Below the pieces are notes generated by a model. The model was not told the origin of the DNA and made no database searches. It saw nothing but the letters and a program-made list of their open reading frames with translations. DNA of 64,000 nucleotides, taken from the NCBI RefSeq assembly GCF_030811715.1, contig NZ_JAUSRH010000016.1:1-64000 (forward strand), written 5' to 3'. Of this stretch, positions 49,567 to 56,440 are shown in pieces. The position numbers and the translations under genes were made by a program. Each line of letters begins with the position of its first letter. The first letter of the stretch is position 1. The DNA is from Sinomonas atrocyanea. GTDB lineage: Bacteria > Actinomycetota > Actinomycetes > Actinomycetales > Micrococcaceae.

Positions 49567-52325
49567 TGCCCGGCGTCGTTCCAGGTGCGGCCCACGCCGA
49601 TCTGGACGTCGAGCGGCACGCTCAGCTCGGCGGCCGAGCCCATCTCGTGCTCGACGATGCCGCGCACGGCCTCCTCCTCCCCCGGCGCGACCTCGACGAC
49701 GAGTTCGTCGTGGATCTGCAGGAGGAGGCGGGAGCCCAGGCCGCGCGAGCGCAGCCGCCCCTCGACGCCGATCATGGCGCGCTTGATGATGTCCGCCGCG
49801 GAGCCCTGGATCGGCGAGTTGAGTGCGATCCGCTCGGCGAGCTCGCGGTGCACCCGGTTGGTGCTCGTGAGGTCCGGAAGGTAGCGCCGCCGGCCGAAGA
49901 TCGTCTGCGTGTACCCGTCCTGCCGGGCCTGCTCCACGACGCCCCGGAGGTAGTCGCGCACGGCCCCGAAGCGGTCGAAGTAGTCCTTCATGAGGGTGCG
50001 GGCCTCGTCCACGGAGATCTCGAGCTGCTTGGACAGCCCGAAGGAGGACAGCCCGTAGGCGAGCCCGTAGCTCATGGCCTTGACCTTCGAGCGCATCTCG
50101 CTCGTCACCTCGGCAGGGGCGACGTGGAAGATGCGCGAGCCGACGAAGCGGTGCAGGTCCTCGCCCTGCCGGTACGCCTCGATGAGGCCCTCGTCGCCGG
50201 ACAGGTGCGCCATGATCCGCATCTCGATCTGCGAGTAGTCCGCCGACAGCAGGGACTCGTAGCCCTCGCCCGCGACGAAGACGTCGCGCACCCGCCGGCC
50301 CTCCTCCGAGCGGATCGGGATGTTCTGCAGGTTCGGGTTGTTCGAGGACAGGCGGCCGGTGGCGGCGATGGTCTGGGCATAGGTTGTGTGGATGCGGCCG
50401 TCGGCGGTGACCGCCTTCTTGAGGGTCTCGACCATCTGCCGCAGCTTGCTCGACTCGCGGTGGGCCATGAGCGCCTCGAGGAACGGGTGCCCCGTCTTGT
50501 CGAGGAGCTCCTTGAGGGACGCGGCATCCGTCGTGTAGCCGGTCTTGATCTTCTTCGTCTTGGGCAGCCCGAGCTCGTCGAAGAGCACCGTCTGCAGCTG
50601 CTTGGGCGAGCCGAGGTTGACCTCGTGGCCGATCGCCTCGTAGGCCGCGGCGGCCGCCTGCTCGCTCGCGGTGCCGAGCTCCTCCATGAGGGCATCGATC
50701 TGCTGCTGGTCCACGGTGATGCCGGCCCACTCCATGTCGAGCAGGACGCGCGAGAGCGGCAGCTCCATGTCCTGCAGCAGCCCGCTCGCCCCCACCTCCT
50801 CGAGTTTGGGGGCCAGGGCCTCGTGGAGGGCATGCACGACGGCGGCCTTCCGGGCGAGCGCCGCCGCGGCGGCTTCCGCTCCCTCGAGGTCGAGGGCGAG
50901 CTGCCCGCTGGACGGGGCGCCGGCCGCGAGCTCGATCCCGAGATGGTGCTGGGCCAGATCCCCGAGCGCGTAGGAGCGGCGGTCCGGCTCGGCGAGGTAG
51001 CCCGAGATCGACACATCGTCGACGACGCCCGCGAGCTCCGACCCGTGCCCGCGCAGCGCCTTCGCCGTCTCCTTGAACTCGGCCGTCGCCTTCGGCACCG
51101 AGGCGTCCGCGAGCCACGCGGCAAGGGGCGCCGGGATGCTGGCCACATCGTCCCCGAGCGGGACCACGACGGCGGCCGCCCCCGTCGCGAGGGCGAGGGC
51201 CTCGGCGCGCGGCCGGGGCCCGGCACCGTCGGTCCGGACCGCGACCGCGACGGGCTGTCCCCCCGCGCCCTCGGTGAGGCCCGTGAGCGCGGCGGCCAGC
51301 TCGGCGTCGTCCGCCGGAATGGTGTGGGCCGGCACGTGGAAGGCGTCCGGGGTCTCCTCGGGGCCCTCCGTGCCGAAGACGTCGTAGACCCGTGCCCGCA
51401 GCGCCTTGAACTCGAGCTCGTCGAAGAGCGCCTCCACGGCCGCGCGCTCGGGACGCGGGTCGGCGAGCTCGTCGAGGGCGAGCGGCAGCTCGAGGTCGGT
51501 CAGGAGCCGGTTGAGCTGCCGGTTGCGCCGCACGGCGTCGATGTTCGCCCTGAGGCTCTCCCCCGCCTTGCCCTTGATCTCCTCGGCGTGCTCGAGCACG
51601 CCCTCGAGGCCGCCGTACTGGGTGATCCACTTCGCGGCGGTCTTGGGGCCGACGCCGGGGACGCCGGGGAGGTTGTCCGCCGACTCGCCCACGAGGGCTG
51701 CGAGGTCGGGATAGCGCGCGGGCGGGACGAAGTACTTCTCCTCGATCGCCGCCGCGTCCATCCGCGGGATGTCGCTCACGCCCTTGCGCGGGTAGAGCAC
51801 GGCCACGTGGTCGTCGACGAGCTGGAACGTGTCGCGGTCGCCGGAGACGAGGAGGACCTCGAAGCCCGCTGCCGTGCCCTGGGCGGCGAGGGTCGCGAGG
51901 ATGTCGTCCGCCTCGTGGCCGGGCAGTTCCATCGTGCGCACCCCGAGGGCGCCCATGACCTTCTTGATGTACTCGATCTGGCCGGAGAACTCGGGCGGGG
52001 TGGCGTTGCGGCCGCCCTTGTACTCGCTGTAGATCGTCTTGCGCTGCGTGGTCTCGTCGCTGACGTCGAACGCGACGGCGACGTGCGTGGGCTTCTGGTC
52101 CCGCACGAGGTTGATGAGCATCGACGTGAAGCCGTGGACGGCGTTCGTGTGCTGGCCCGCGGCGTTGACGAAGCTGTCCGCCGGCAGCGCGAAGAAGGCG
52201 CGGAAAGCCATCGAGTGGCCGTCCAGGACCAGCAGCCGCCCCTGCCGTCCCGCCGGGGCCCCGGCTGCCGCCGTCGGGGCGGCCGTGGGTGCGGGTGGGG
52301 CGAGGGTTTTGCTGGTTTCAGTCAC
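49563..52325 (-). CDS. polA: DNA polymerase I
   Basis: A 920-residue family A polymerase for gap filling and Okazaki fragment processing. The N-terminal 5'-3' exonuclease (about 28-320) shows LVLDGHSMAFRAFFALP, GHEADDILATLA and SGDRDTFQLV. The central 3'-5' exonuclease-like domain lacks a recognisable DxE site, as usual in actinobacteria. Polymerase motifs are DYSQIEMRIMAHLSGDE (A), RSKVKAMSYGLAYG (B) and LLLQIHDELVVEV (C). The GTG at 52325 has TAGGCT ending 7 nt upstream and no ribosome binding site; a TTGTC box sits at damage-promoter spacing. Confidence 0.97.
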   Translation of the reverse strand: MTETSKTLAPPAPTAAPTAAAGAPAGRQGRLLVLDGHSMAFRAFFALPADSFVNAAGQHTNAVHGFTSMLINLVRDQKPTHVAVAFDVSDETTQRKTIYSEYKGGRNATPPEFSGQIEYIKKVMGALGVRTMELPGHEADDILATLAAQGTAAGFEVLLVSGDRDTFQLVDDHVAVLYPRKGVSDIPRMDAAAIEEKYFVPPARYPDLAALVGESADNLPGVPGVGPKTAAKWITQYGGLEGVLEHAEEIKGKAGESLRANIDAVRRNRQLNRLLTDLELPLALDELADPRPERAAVEALFDELEFKALRARVYDVFGTEGPEETPDAFHVPAHTIPADDAELAAALTGLTEGAGGQPVAVAVRTDGAGPRPRAEALALATGAAAVVVPLGDDVASIPAPLAAWLADASVPKATAEFKETAKALRGHGSELAGVVDDVSISGYLAEPDRRSYALGDLAQHHLGIELAAGAPSSGQLALDLEGAEAAAAALARKAAVVHALHEALAPKLEEVGASGLLQDMELPLSRVLLDMEWAGITVDQQQIDALMEELGTASEQAAAAAYEAIGHEVNLGSPKQLQTVLFDELGLPKTKKIKTGYTTDAASLKELLDKTGHPFLEALMAHRESSKLRQMVETLKKAVTADGRIHTTYAQTIAATGRLSSNNPNLQNIPIRSEEGRRVRDVFVAGEGYESLLSADYSQIEMRIMAHLSGDEGLIEAYRQGEDLHRFVGSRIFHVAPAEVTSEMRSKVKAMSYGLAYGLSSFGLSKQLEISVDEARTLMKDYFDRFGAVRDYLRGVVEQARQDGYTQTIFGRRRYLPDLTSTNRVHRELAERIALNSPIQGSAADIIKRAMIGVEGRLRSRGLGSRLLLQIHDELVVEVAPGEEEAVRGIVEHEMGSAAELSVPLDVQIGVGRTWNDAGH

Positions 52326-52332
52326 GGGTGCC

Positions 52333-52355
52333 AGCCTAGTGGGCATGCAGGACAA
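52333..52355 (-). promoter_or_regulatory. polA promoter: TAGGCT with PafBC-type TTGTC box
   Basis: On the minus strand TTGTCCTGC (52355-52347), 8 bp, TAGGCT (52338-52333), 7 nt, GTG. The TTGTC core and N8 spacing match the RecA-independent damage-promoter pattern; R and the following bases differ. The box overlaps the first codons of the divergent thioesterase gene. Confidence 0.55.
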
Positions 52356-52905
52356 TTTCACCGCGATGGGCGAGCGCCCCGGGACCGATCGGAACGACGG
52401 CGCGCAGGCGGAGCCCGAGGGCAATCCCGGGCCCGACGCCGCTGCCGAGCTCGAGGCCGCCGGCATCCCCGAACGGCTCCGCCCCTGGCTCGCAACCCGC
52501 GGGGTGGGCGCCCTCGTCATCAAGATGGGGATCGTCTTCGAGGAGCTCACGGCAGAGCGGGCGGTAGCCACCATGCCGGTCGAGGGAAACACCCAGATCG
52601 CCGGGATCCTGCACGGGGGCGCCCACGCGGTGCTGGCAGAGACGCTGGGCTCGTTCGCCGCCTCGCTGCACGCGGGCGAGGGCCGCCATGCCGTCGGGGT
52701 GGACCTCAACGCGACGCATCACCGCGCTGCCGCGCGCGGCAGGGTGCGGGGCACCTGCACCGCACTCCACCTCGGCCGCACGCTCGCGACGCATGAGATC
52801 GTCATCACCGACGAGGACGGCCGCCGGCTGTGCACCGCGCGCATCACGAACCTCCTGCGGGACGACCCGACGGGCCCAGCCGGGTCGGCCCGGGACCACG
52901 CCTAG
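52345..52905 (+). CDS. PaaI-family hotdog-fold thioesterase
   Basis: A 186-residue protein: a disordered Gly/Asp/Glu-rich N-terminus of about 45 residues and a single hotdog domain. The family signature ILHGGAHAVLAETLGSFAA near residue 92 and VGVDLNATHHRAAARGRVRG near 122 are clear (cited up to 20 residues). It probably hydrolyses aryl- or acyl-CoA thioesters in the cytosol. The start is uncertain: ATG 52345 has no ribosome binding site or TANNNT at the right place, and an in-frame ATG at 52366 is an alternative. It is divergent from polA. Confidence 0.85.
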   Translation: MQDNFTAMGERPGTDRNDGAQAEPEGNPGPDAAAELEAAGIPERLRPWLATRGVGALVIKMGIVFEELTAERAVATMPVEGNTQIAGILHGGAHAVLAETLGSFAASLHAGEGRHAVGVDLNATHHRAAARGRVRGTCTALHLGRTLATHEIVITDEDGRRLCTARITNLLRDDPTGPAGSARDHA

Positions 52906-52915
52906 AGCGGCCGCC

Positions 52916-53455
52916 TCAGGCCCGCGCGTAGCGCAGCTCGACGGTCCCCCCGCGTTCGGTCAGGCCCTCGAGCGTGAACCCGGCGGGGACGCCGAGCGGG
53001 ACGCCGCCGAACAGGGGCACTCCCCCGCCGAGCGCCACCGGGACGATCGTGAGCACGATCCGGTCGATGAGCTCCGCCGCGAGGAACTCGCCGGCCAGCG
53101 AGCCCCCGCCGACGATGTAGACGTCCTTCTCGCCGGCGTCCCGGCGGAGCTCGTCCGCGAAGGTGCCAACGTCCCCGCGCACGAGGACCACGTCGGCGCC
53201 GTCGTCCGTGCCGAGCTCGTGGTGCGTGAACACCCAGCAGGGCACCGTGTACGGCCACGCGCCCGGCTGGTGCGCCCGGATCCACTCGTACGTCTCGCCG
53301 CCCATGGCCACGCAGCCGACCCCGGCCTCGAACGCCCTGTACGACTCCCCCAAGCCCTCGACGTCATTGAACCTCTCGAGCCAGTCGAGCCCGCCGTTGT
53401 CCTGGGCGATGTAGCCGTCGAGGCTGCTTCCCACGAAGTAGACGAAGTCAGACAT
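52916..53455 (-). CDS. Dihydrofolate reductase-like (RibD C-terminal) protein
   Basis: A 179-residue RibD_C/YyaP-type reductase fold. The N-terminus VYFVGSSLDGYIAQDNGGLDW, shown here as SSLDGYIA, and the central VYIVGGGSLAGEFLAAELIDR region (nucleotide-binding GGGSLAGEF) define the family. It likely uses NADPH, but the substrate is unknown; real folate metabolism is not implied. The ATG at 53455 has TAGGCT ending 7 nt upstream and no ribosome binding site. It is convergent with the thioesterase gene, with only 10 bp between stops and no obvious terminator. Confidence 0.87.
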   Translation of the reverse strand: MSDFVYFVGSSLDGYIAQDNGGLDWLERFNDVEGLGESYRAFEAGVGCVAMGGETYEWIRAHQPGAWPYTVPCWVFTHHELGTDDGADVVLVRGDVGTFADELRRDAGEKDVYIVGGGSLAGEFLAAELIDRIVLTIVPVALGGGVPLFGGVPLGVPAGFTLEGLTERGGTVELRYARA

Positions 53456-53462
53456 GCCGCCC

Positions 53463-53468
53463 AGCCTA
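53463..53468 (-). promoter_or_regulatory. -10 element TAGGCT of the DHFR-like gene
   Basis: TAGGCT ends 7 nt before the ATG at 53455 on the minus strand. Confidence 0.5.
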
Positions 53469-53531
53469 GCCACGGGCCCGCGGCTTTCCCAGAACCCGAC
53501 GCGGCGCGTGGACGTGGCCCGCGGGCGGCGC

Positions 53532-53537
53532 TAGCGT
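53532..53537 (+). promoter_or_regulatory. -10 element TAGCGT of the acidic protein gene
   Basis: TAGCGT ends 7 nt before the ATG at 53545; no ribosome binding site is present, so the transcript is probably leaderless. Confidence 0.5.
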
Positions 53538-53544
53538 CGGGACC

Positions 53545-53904
53545 ATGGATGCCGAGAACCCGAACGCCAGCAGCCCGTCCGCCGACAGCGCCCCGCAGGA
53601 GGGCGGCTACGGCAGCCCCACCCCGGAGGAGGAGATGCCCCAGGCGGCCCAGACCGGGGGCGCCGCGCAGGGGGCGGCGCAGAACGTCGAAGAAGAGGGC
53701 ACCGCGGGCAGGGAGTCCCAGGAGCAGGGCGGCACCGAGTCCCGCGAGCAGCCGCAGGGAGACCTCGCGGAGCCGGAGGAGGCCCCCTCCACGGACGCCG
53801 ACCTCGACGAGGGCAACACCGAGGACCAGGGGAACCGCGAGTCGTTCTCCTCGGAGTCGGATGCAGACGCCTCCGGCCTCCCCGAGGGCGGCGACTCCGC
53901 CTGA
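53545..53904 (+). CDS. Small acidic, low-complexity hypothetical protein
   Basis: A 119-residue protein made almost entirely of Glu, Asp, Gln, Ser, Gly, Ala and Pro, with no Cys, Trp, Lys, Ile, Val or His and one Tyr. It has no hydrophobic core, signal peptide or membrane segment, so it is expected to be intrinsically disordered and strongly acidic. I do not recognise a family. Support for it being a real gene comes from the leaderless -10 at 53532-53537, the terminator hairpin right after its stop, and the consistent composition in this frame only. Function unknown; roles such as stress protectant or charged scaffold are guesses. Confidence 0.7.
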   Translation: MDAENPNASSPSADSAPQEGGYGSPTPEEEMPQAAQTGGAAQGAAQNVEEEGTAGRESQEQGGTESREQPQGDLAEPEEAPSTDADLDEGNTEDQGNRESFSSESDADASGLPEGGDSA

Positions 53905-53931
53905 GGCCTGGGCGCTGTCTGCCCACACCGC

Positions 53932-53962
53932 GGCTCCGGGGCGGCCCTCGCGCCCCGGAGCC
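53932..53962. terminator. Terminator hairpin after the acidic protein gene
   Basis: A perfect 12-bp inverted repeat (53932-53943 with 53951-53962) with a 7-nt loop, between convergent genes (acidic protein and the Pit operon). Confidence 0.82.
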
Positions 53963-53975
53963 ATCGTGGAAGGAC

Positions 53976-54005
53976 GGAACAGCCCTAGTGGGAACAGCCC
54001 TAGTG
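53976..54005. repeat. 15-bp perfect tandem duplication over a stop codon
   Basis: ggaacagccctagtg occurs twice in direct tandem (53976-53990 and 53991-54005). The second copy holds the TAG stop (54000-54002, minus strand) of the small membrane protein gene; the first copy holds a duplicate of that stop context downstream. Confidence 0.85.
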
Positions 54006-54224
54006 GAAGTACGGAATGACGAGGTACACGCCGTACAGCACCACGGCTCCGGCGAGCGCGTAGCTCACGCCCGATCCGGTCCGGAGCAGGGCCCGGACGC
54101 GCTGCCGCTCCGGGTCCCGCGCCTCACTCCCAAGCCGGATGGCGAGCGAGAAGAACAGCACGATGCTGCCTGCGCCGAGGATGGTCGCGACCGCGACCAC
54201 GATGAAGGATCCCCAATTGATCAC
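54000..54224 (-). CDS. Small two-helix membrane protein coupled to Pit
   Basis: A 74-residue protein with two predicted transmembrane helices (about 6-27 and 50-70) joined by a charged cytosolic loop (SEARDPERQRVRALLRTG). I do not recognise a named family. Its GTG at 54224 overlaps the stop of the phosphate transporter gene (GTGA), so synthesis of the two is coupled and it may be an accessory subunit or regulator of the transporter; this is inference. It ends inside a 15-bp tandem duplication. Confidence 0.8.
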   Translation of the reverse strand: MINWGSFIVVAVATILGAGSIVLFFSLAIRLGSEARDPERQRVRALLRTGSGVSYALAGAVVLYGVYLVIPYFH

Positions 54225-55414
54225 CGGGCTTCCCCCTTCTGACGGCGCTTGCGCTTGCGCGGGAACTCCACGGCGTCGCCCGCCTCCTCGACCTCGACGA
54301 CGTTGTGGTGGCCCACGCGCTGGCGGTTGTTGAGGTAGAACATCCAGGCGATCGCGGCGATGCCGACCACGACGACCAGGATCACGCCGGGCGCGCCCAG
54401 CCCCATGAGCAGCGCGGCAGCGGCTCCGACCACGGCCGCGGCGGGGAGCGTCAGGACCCAGCCGAGGGCGATCCGGCCGGCGGTGCCCCACTTCACCGAG
54501 GTCCCCCTGCGCCCCAACCCGGAGCCGATGACCGCGCCGCTCGTCACCTGCGTCGTGGACAGCGCGAAGCCGAGGTGCGAGGAGGCCATGATGGCGGCGG
54601 CCGTGCTGGACTCGGACGAGAACCCCTGGGCCGGGCGCACCTCTGTCAGGCCGGTCCCGACCGTCCTGATGATGCGCCACCCGCCCGCGTAGGTCCCGAT
54701 CGCAATGGCCGCGGCGCAGGCCACGATGACCCACGCCTGCGGTCCGGTCCCCGGCTTCTGGAGGCCGCCGGCGACGAGGACGAGCGTGAGGATACCCATG
54801 GTCTTCTGGGCGTCGTTGGTCCCGTGCGAGAGGGCGACCAGGCTCGAGGTGAAGACCTGTCCGATGCGGAAGCCGCCCCGGCCCTGCTTGAGCTTCTCGC
54901 CGGTCTCGCTGTCCCGCCGGGCCGTCACAGCGTAGGCGATGCGGGTGCACAGCCACGCCGAGGCGCCCGCGATCAGCGGCGCGGCGACGGCCGGGAGGAT
55001 CACCTTGGAGAAAACGGTGCCGAAGTTCACGGAGTAGAGCCCGATGCCGACGACCGCGGCGCCGATGAGGCCGCCGAAGAGTGCGTGCGACGAGCTCGAG
55101 GGCAGGCCGCGCAGCCAGGTGAACATGTTCCACAGCACCGCGCCGATGAGGCCGGCGAAGATGATCTCCGGCGTGATGTGCACGCCGTCGGCGCCCTCGC
55201 GGATGAGGCCGCCCGAGATGGTCTTGGCCACCTCGGTGGACAGGAAGGCCCCCACGAGGTTCAGGACCGCCGCGAGCGCCACCGCCTTGCGCGGGGTGAT
55301 CGCCCCGGTGGCAATGGGCGTCGCCATCGCATTGGCGGTGTCGTGGAAGCCGTTCGTGAAGTCGAAGAAGAGCGCCAGTACGATGACCAGCACGATCATG
55401 GTGGTGATGTCCAC
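54221..55414 (-). CDS. pit: Inorganic phosphate transporter, PiT family
   Basis: A 397-residue membrane protein with about ten hydrophobic segments that takes up phosphate with a cation. The two PiT signature repeats are present: FTNGFHDTANAMATPIATGA near residues 19-38, and LSHGTNDAQKTMGI near 195-208. A basic C-terminal tail (PRKRKRRQKGEAR) follows the last helix. The start is GTG at 55414 with GAGGGG 7 nt upstream. It has a leader of about 105 nt from a TAGGAT -10 at 55526-55531. No PhoU-like partner is found next to it; the small membrane protein is coupled instead. Confidence 0.93.
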   Translation of the reverse strand: MDITTMIVLVIVLALFFDFTNGFHDTANAMATPIATGAITPRKAVALAAVLNLVGAFLSTEVAKTISGGLIREGADGVHITPEIIFAGLIGAVLWNMFTWLRGLPSSSSHALFGGLIGAAVVGIGLYSVNFGTVFSKVILPAVAAPLIAGASAWLCTRIAYAVTARRDSETGEKLKQGRGGFRIGQVFTSSLVALSHGTNDAQKTMGILTLVLVAGGLQKPGTGPQAWVIVACAAAIAIGTYAGGWRIIRTVGTGLTEVRPAQGFSSESSTAAAIMASSHLGFALSTTQVTSGAVIGSGLGRRGTSVKWGTAGRIALGWVLTLPAAAVVGAAAALLMGLGAPGVILVVVVGIAAIAWMFYLNNRQRVGHHNVVEVEEAGDAVEFPRKRKRRQKGEAR

Positions 55415-55525
55415 CCGTCGTCCCCTCAGGTTGTGGTGAGGCTGATGTGCGATTCCCCGGCCACCAGCTGTTCATCCGAAGTTCGGCACAGATCTGTTGA
55501 CGGGCGGCGGGAATCGCTCCGGACC

Positions 55526-55531
55526 ATCCTA
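55526..55531 (-). promoter_or_regulatory. Probable -10 element TAGGAT of pit
   Basis: TAGGAT (overlapping TATAGG) on the minus strand starts 4 bp after the tRNA terminator hairpin and about 112 nt before the pit GTG. No clear -35, because the hairpin occupies that position. Confidence 0.45.
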
Positions 55532-55535
55532 TACA

Positions 55536-55572
55536 GCGCCGGGCGCCCCGACTGTGCCGGGGCGCCCGGCGC
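55536..55572 (-). terminator. Terminator hairpin of tRNA-Leu
   Basis: A perfect 15-bp GC-rich inverted repeat (55536-55550 with 55558-55572) with a 7-nt loop, starting 5 bp after the tRNA 3' end on the minus strand. Confidence 0.85.
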
Positions 55573-55577
55573 CCGGG

Positions 55578-55659
55578 TGCCCGAGGTGGGACTCGAACCC
55601 ACACACCTTCCGATACCGCATTTTGAGGGCGGCGCGTCTGCCAATTCCGCCACTCGGGC
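55578..55659 (-). tRNA. tRNA-Leu (CAA)
   Basis: An 82-nt class II tRNA. The acceptor arms GCCCGAG and CTCGGGC pair fully, the D-arm closes with GCG/CGC, the anticodon loop reads CTCAAAA giving anticodon CAA (codon UUG), and the T-arm is GTGGG-TTCGAGT-CCCAC. A long variable region lies between. The 3' CCA is not encoded (the discriminator A is followed by CCC). A TACAGT at 55688-55693 on the minus strand could be its -10. Confidence 0.95.
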
Positions 55660-55698
55660 CCAGGGCCTCCCCATGGCCTGCCCGTCCACTGTACCCGG

Positions 55699-55704
55699 TA
55701 GGAT
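55699..55704 (+). promoter_or_regulatory. Probable -10 element TAGGAT of the ANTAR regulator
   Basis: TAGGAT 38 nt before the GTG, leaving a leader of about 32 nt that carries the AAGGAG at 55732-55737. Confidence 0.45.
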
Positions 55705-55742
55705 CGGAGGCAGGAACATCCGTCTGCCCCCAAGGAGCCAGC

Positions 55743-56369
55743 GTGTCAGACAAGACCCCCCAGACGGCACCGGCCGCCGAGAAGGCGACCGCCGCAGCCC
55801 CTGCCCGCCGTGTCGTCGTGGCCGAGGATGAGACACTCATCCGCCTCGACATCATCGAGATCCTCCGCGGGGAGGGCTACGACGTGGTCGCCGAGGCCGA
55901 CAACGGGGAGCGGGCCGTGGAGCTTGCTGAGGAGCTCAAGCCGGATCTCGTCCTCATGGACGTGAAGATGCCCGTCATGGACGGGATCACGGCGGCCGAG
56001 AAGATCGTGAAGGCCCGCATCGCCCCGGTGGTGCTCCTCACGGCATTCAGCCAGAAGGAGCTCGTCGAGCGCGCCAGGGACGCGGGCGCCATGGCGTACG
56101 TCGTCAAGCCGTTCACGCCCGCCGACCTCGTCCCGGCCCTCGAGATCGCGCTCTCGCGCCACGAGGAGATCAAGGCGCTCGAGTCCGAGGTCACCGACCT
56201 CAAGGAGCAGTTCGCCACCCGCAAGCTCGTGGAGCGGGCCAAGAGCCTGCTCATCACCAAGATGGGCCTGACCGAGCCCGAGGCCTTCCGGTGGATCCAG
56301 AAGACCTCGATGGACCGCCGGCTGAGCATGCGCGAGGTCTCGGAGACCATCATCAACCAGGTCAGCTGA
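55743..56369 (+). CDS. pdtaR: ANTAR-domain response regulator (PdtaR-like)
   Basis: A 208-residue two-component regulator. The receiver domain (about 23-140) has the acidic pocket EDE (28-30), phosphorylation site D73 (LVLMDVKMP), and K122 (VVKPF). The C-terminal ANTAR domain (about 150-208; LVERAKSLLITKMGLTEPEA) binds RNA hairpins and acts as an antiterminator in related systems, for example Rv1626 of M. tuberculosis. No sensor kinase gene is adjacent. The GTG at 55743 has AAGGAG 5 nt upstream; TAGGAT at 55699-55704 is a likely -10. Confidence 0.95.
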   Translation: MSDKTPQTAPAAEKATAAAPARRVVVAEDETLIRLDIIEILRGEGYDVVAEADNGERAVELAEELKPDLVLMDVKMPVMDGITAAEKIVKARIAPVVLLTAFSQKELVERARDAGAMAYVVKPFTPADLVPALEIALSRHEEIKALESEVTDLKEQFATRKLVERAKSLLITKMGLTEPEAFRWIQKTSMDRRLSMREVSETIINQVS

Positions 56370-56385
56370 CTGGCGGCTGGAACAG

Positions 56386-56422
56386 CACGAGGGCGGCACC
56401 CGTTTCGGGTGCCGCCCTCGTG
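56386..56422. terminator. Bidirectional terminator between the ANTAR regulator and pyk
   Basis: A perfect 16-bp inverted repeat (56386-56401 with 56407-56422) with loop GTTTC, between convergent genes. Confidence 0.92.
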
Positions 56423-56440
56423 GCGTCTGGGGCGTAAGGC

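Noticed and set aside
49563-52325. polA as a frameshifted or truncated gene
   Set aside because: All exonuclease and polymerase motifs are in one frame; absence of 3'-5' exonuclease residues is normal for actinobacterial Pol I.
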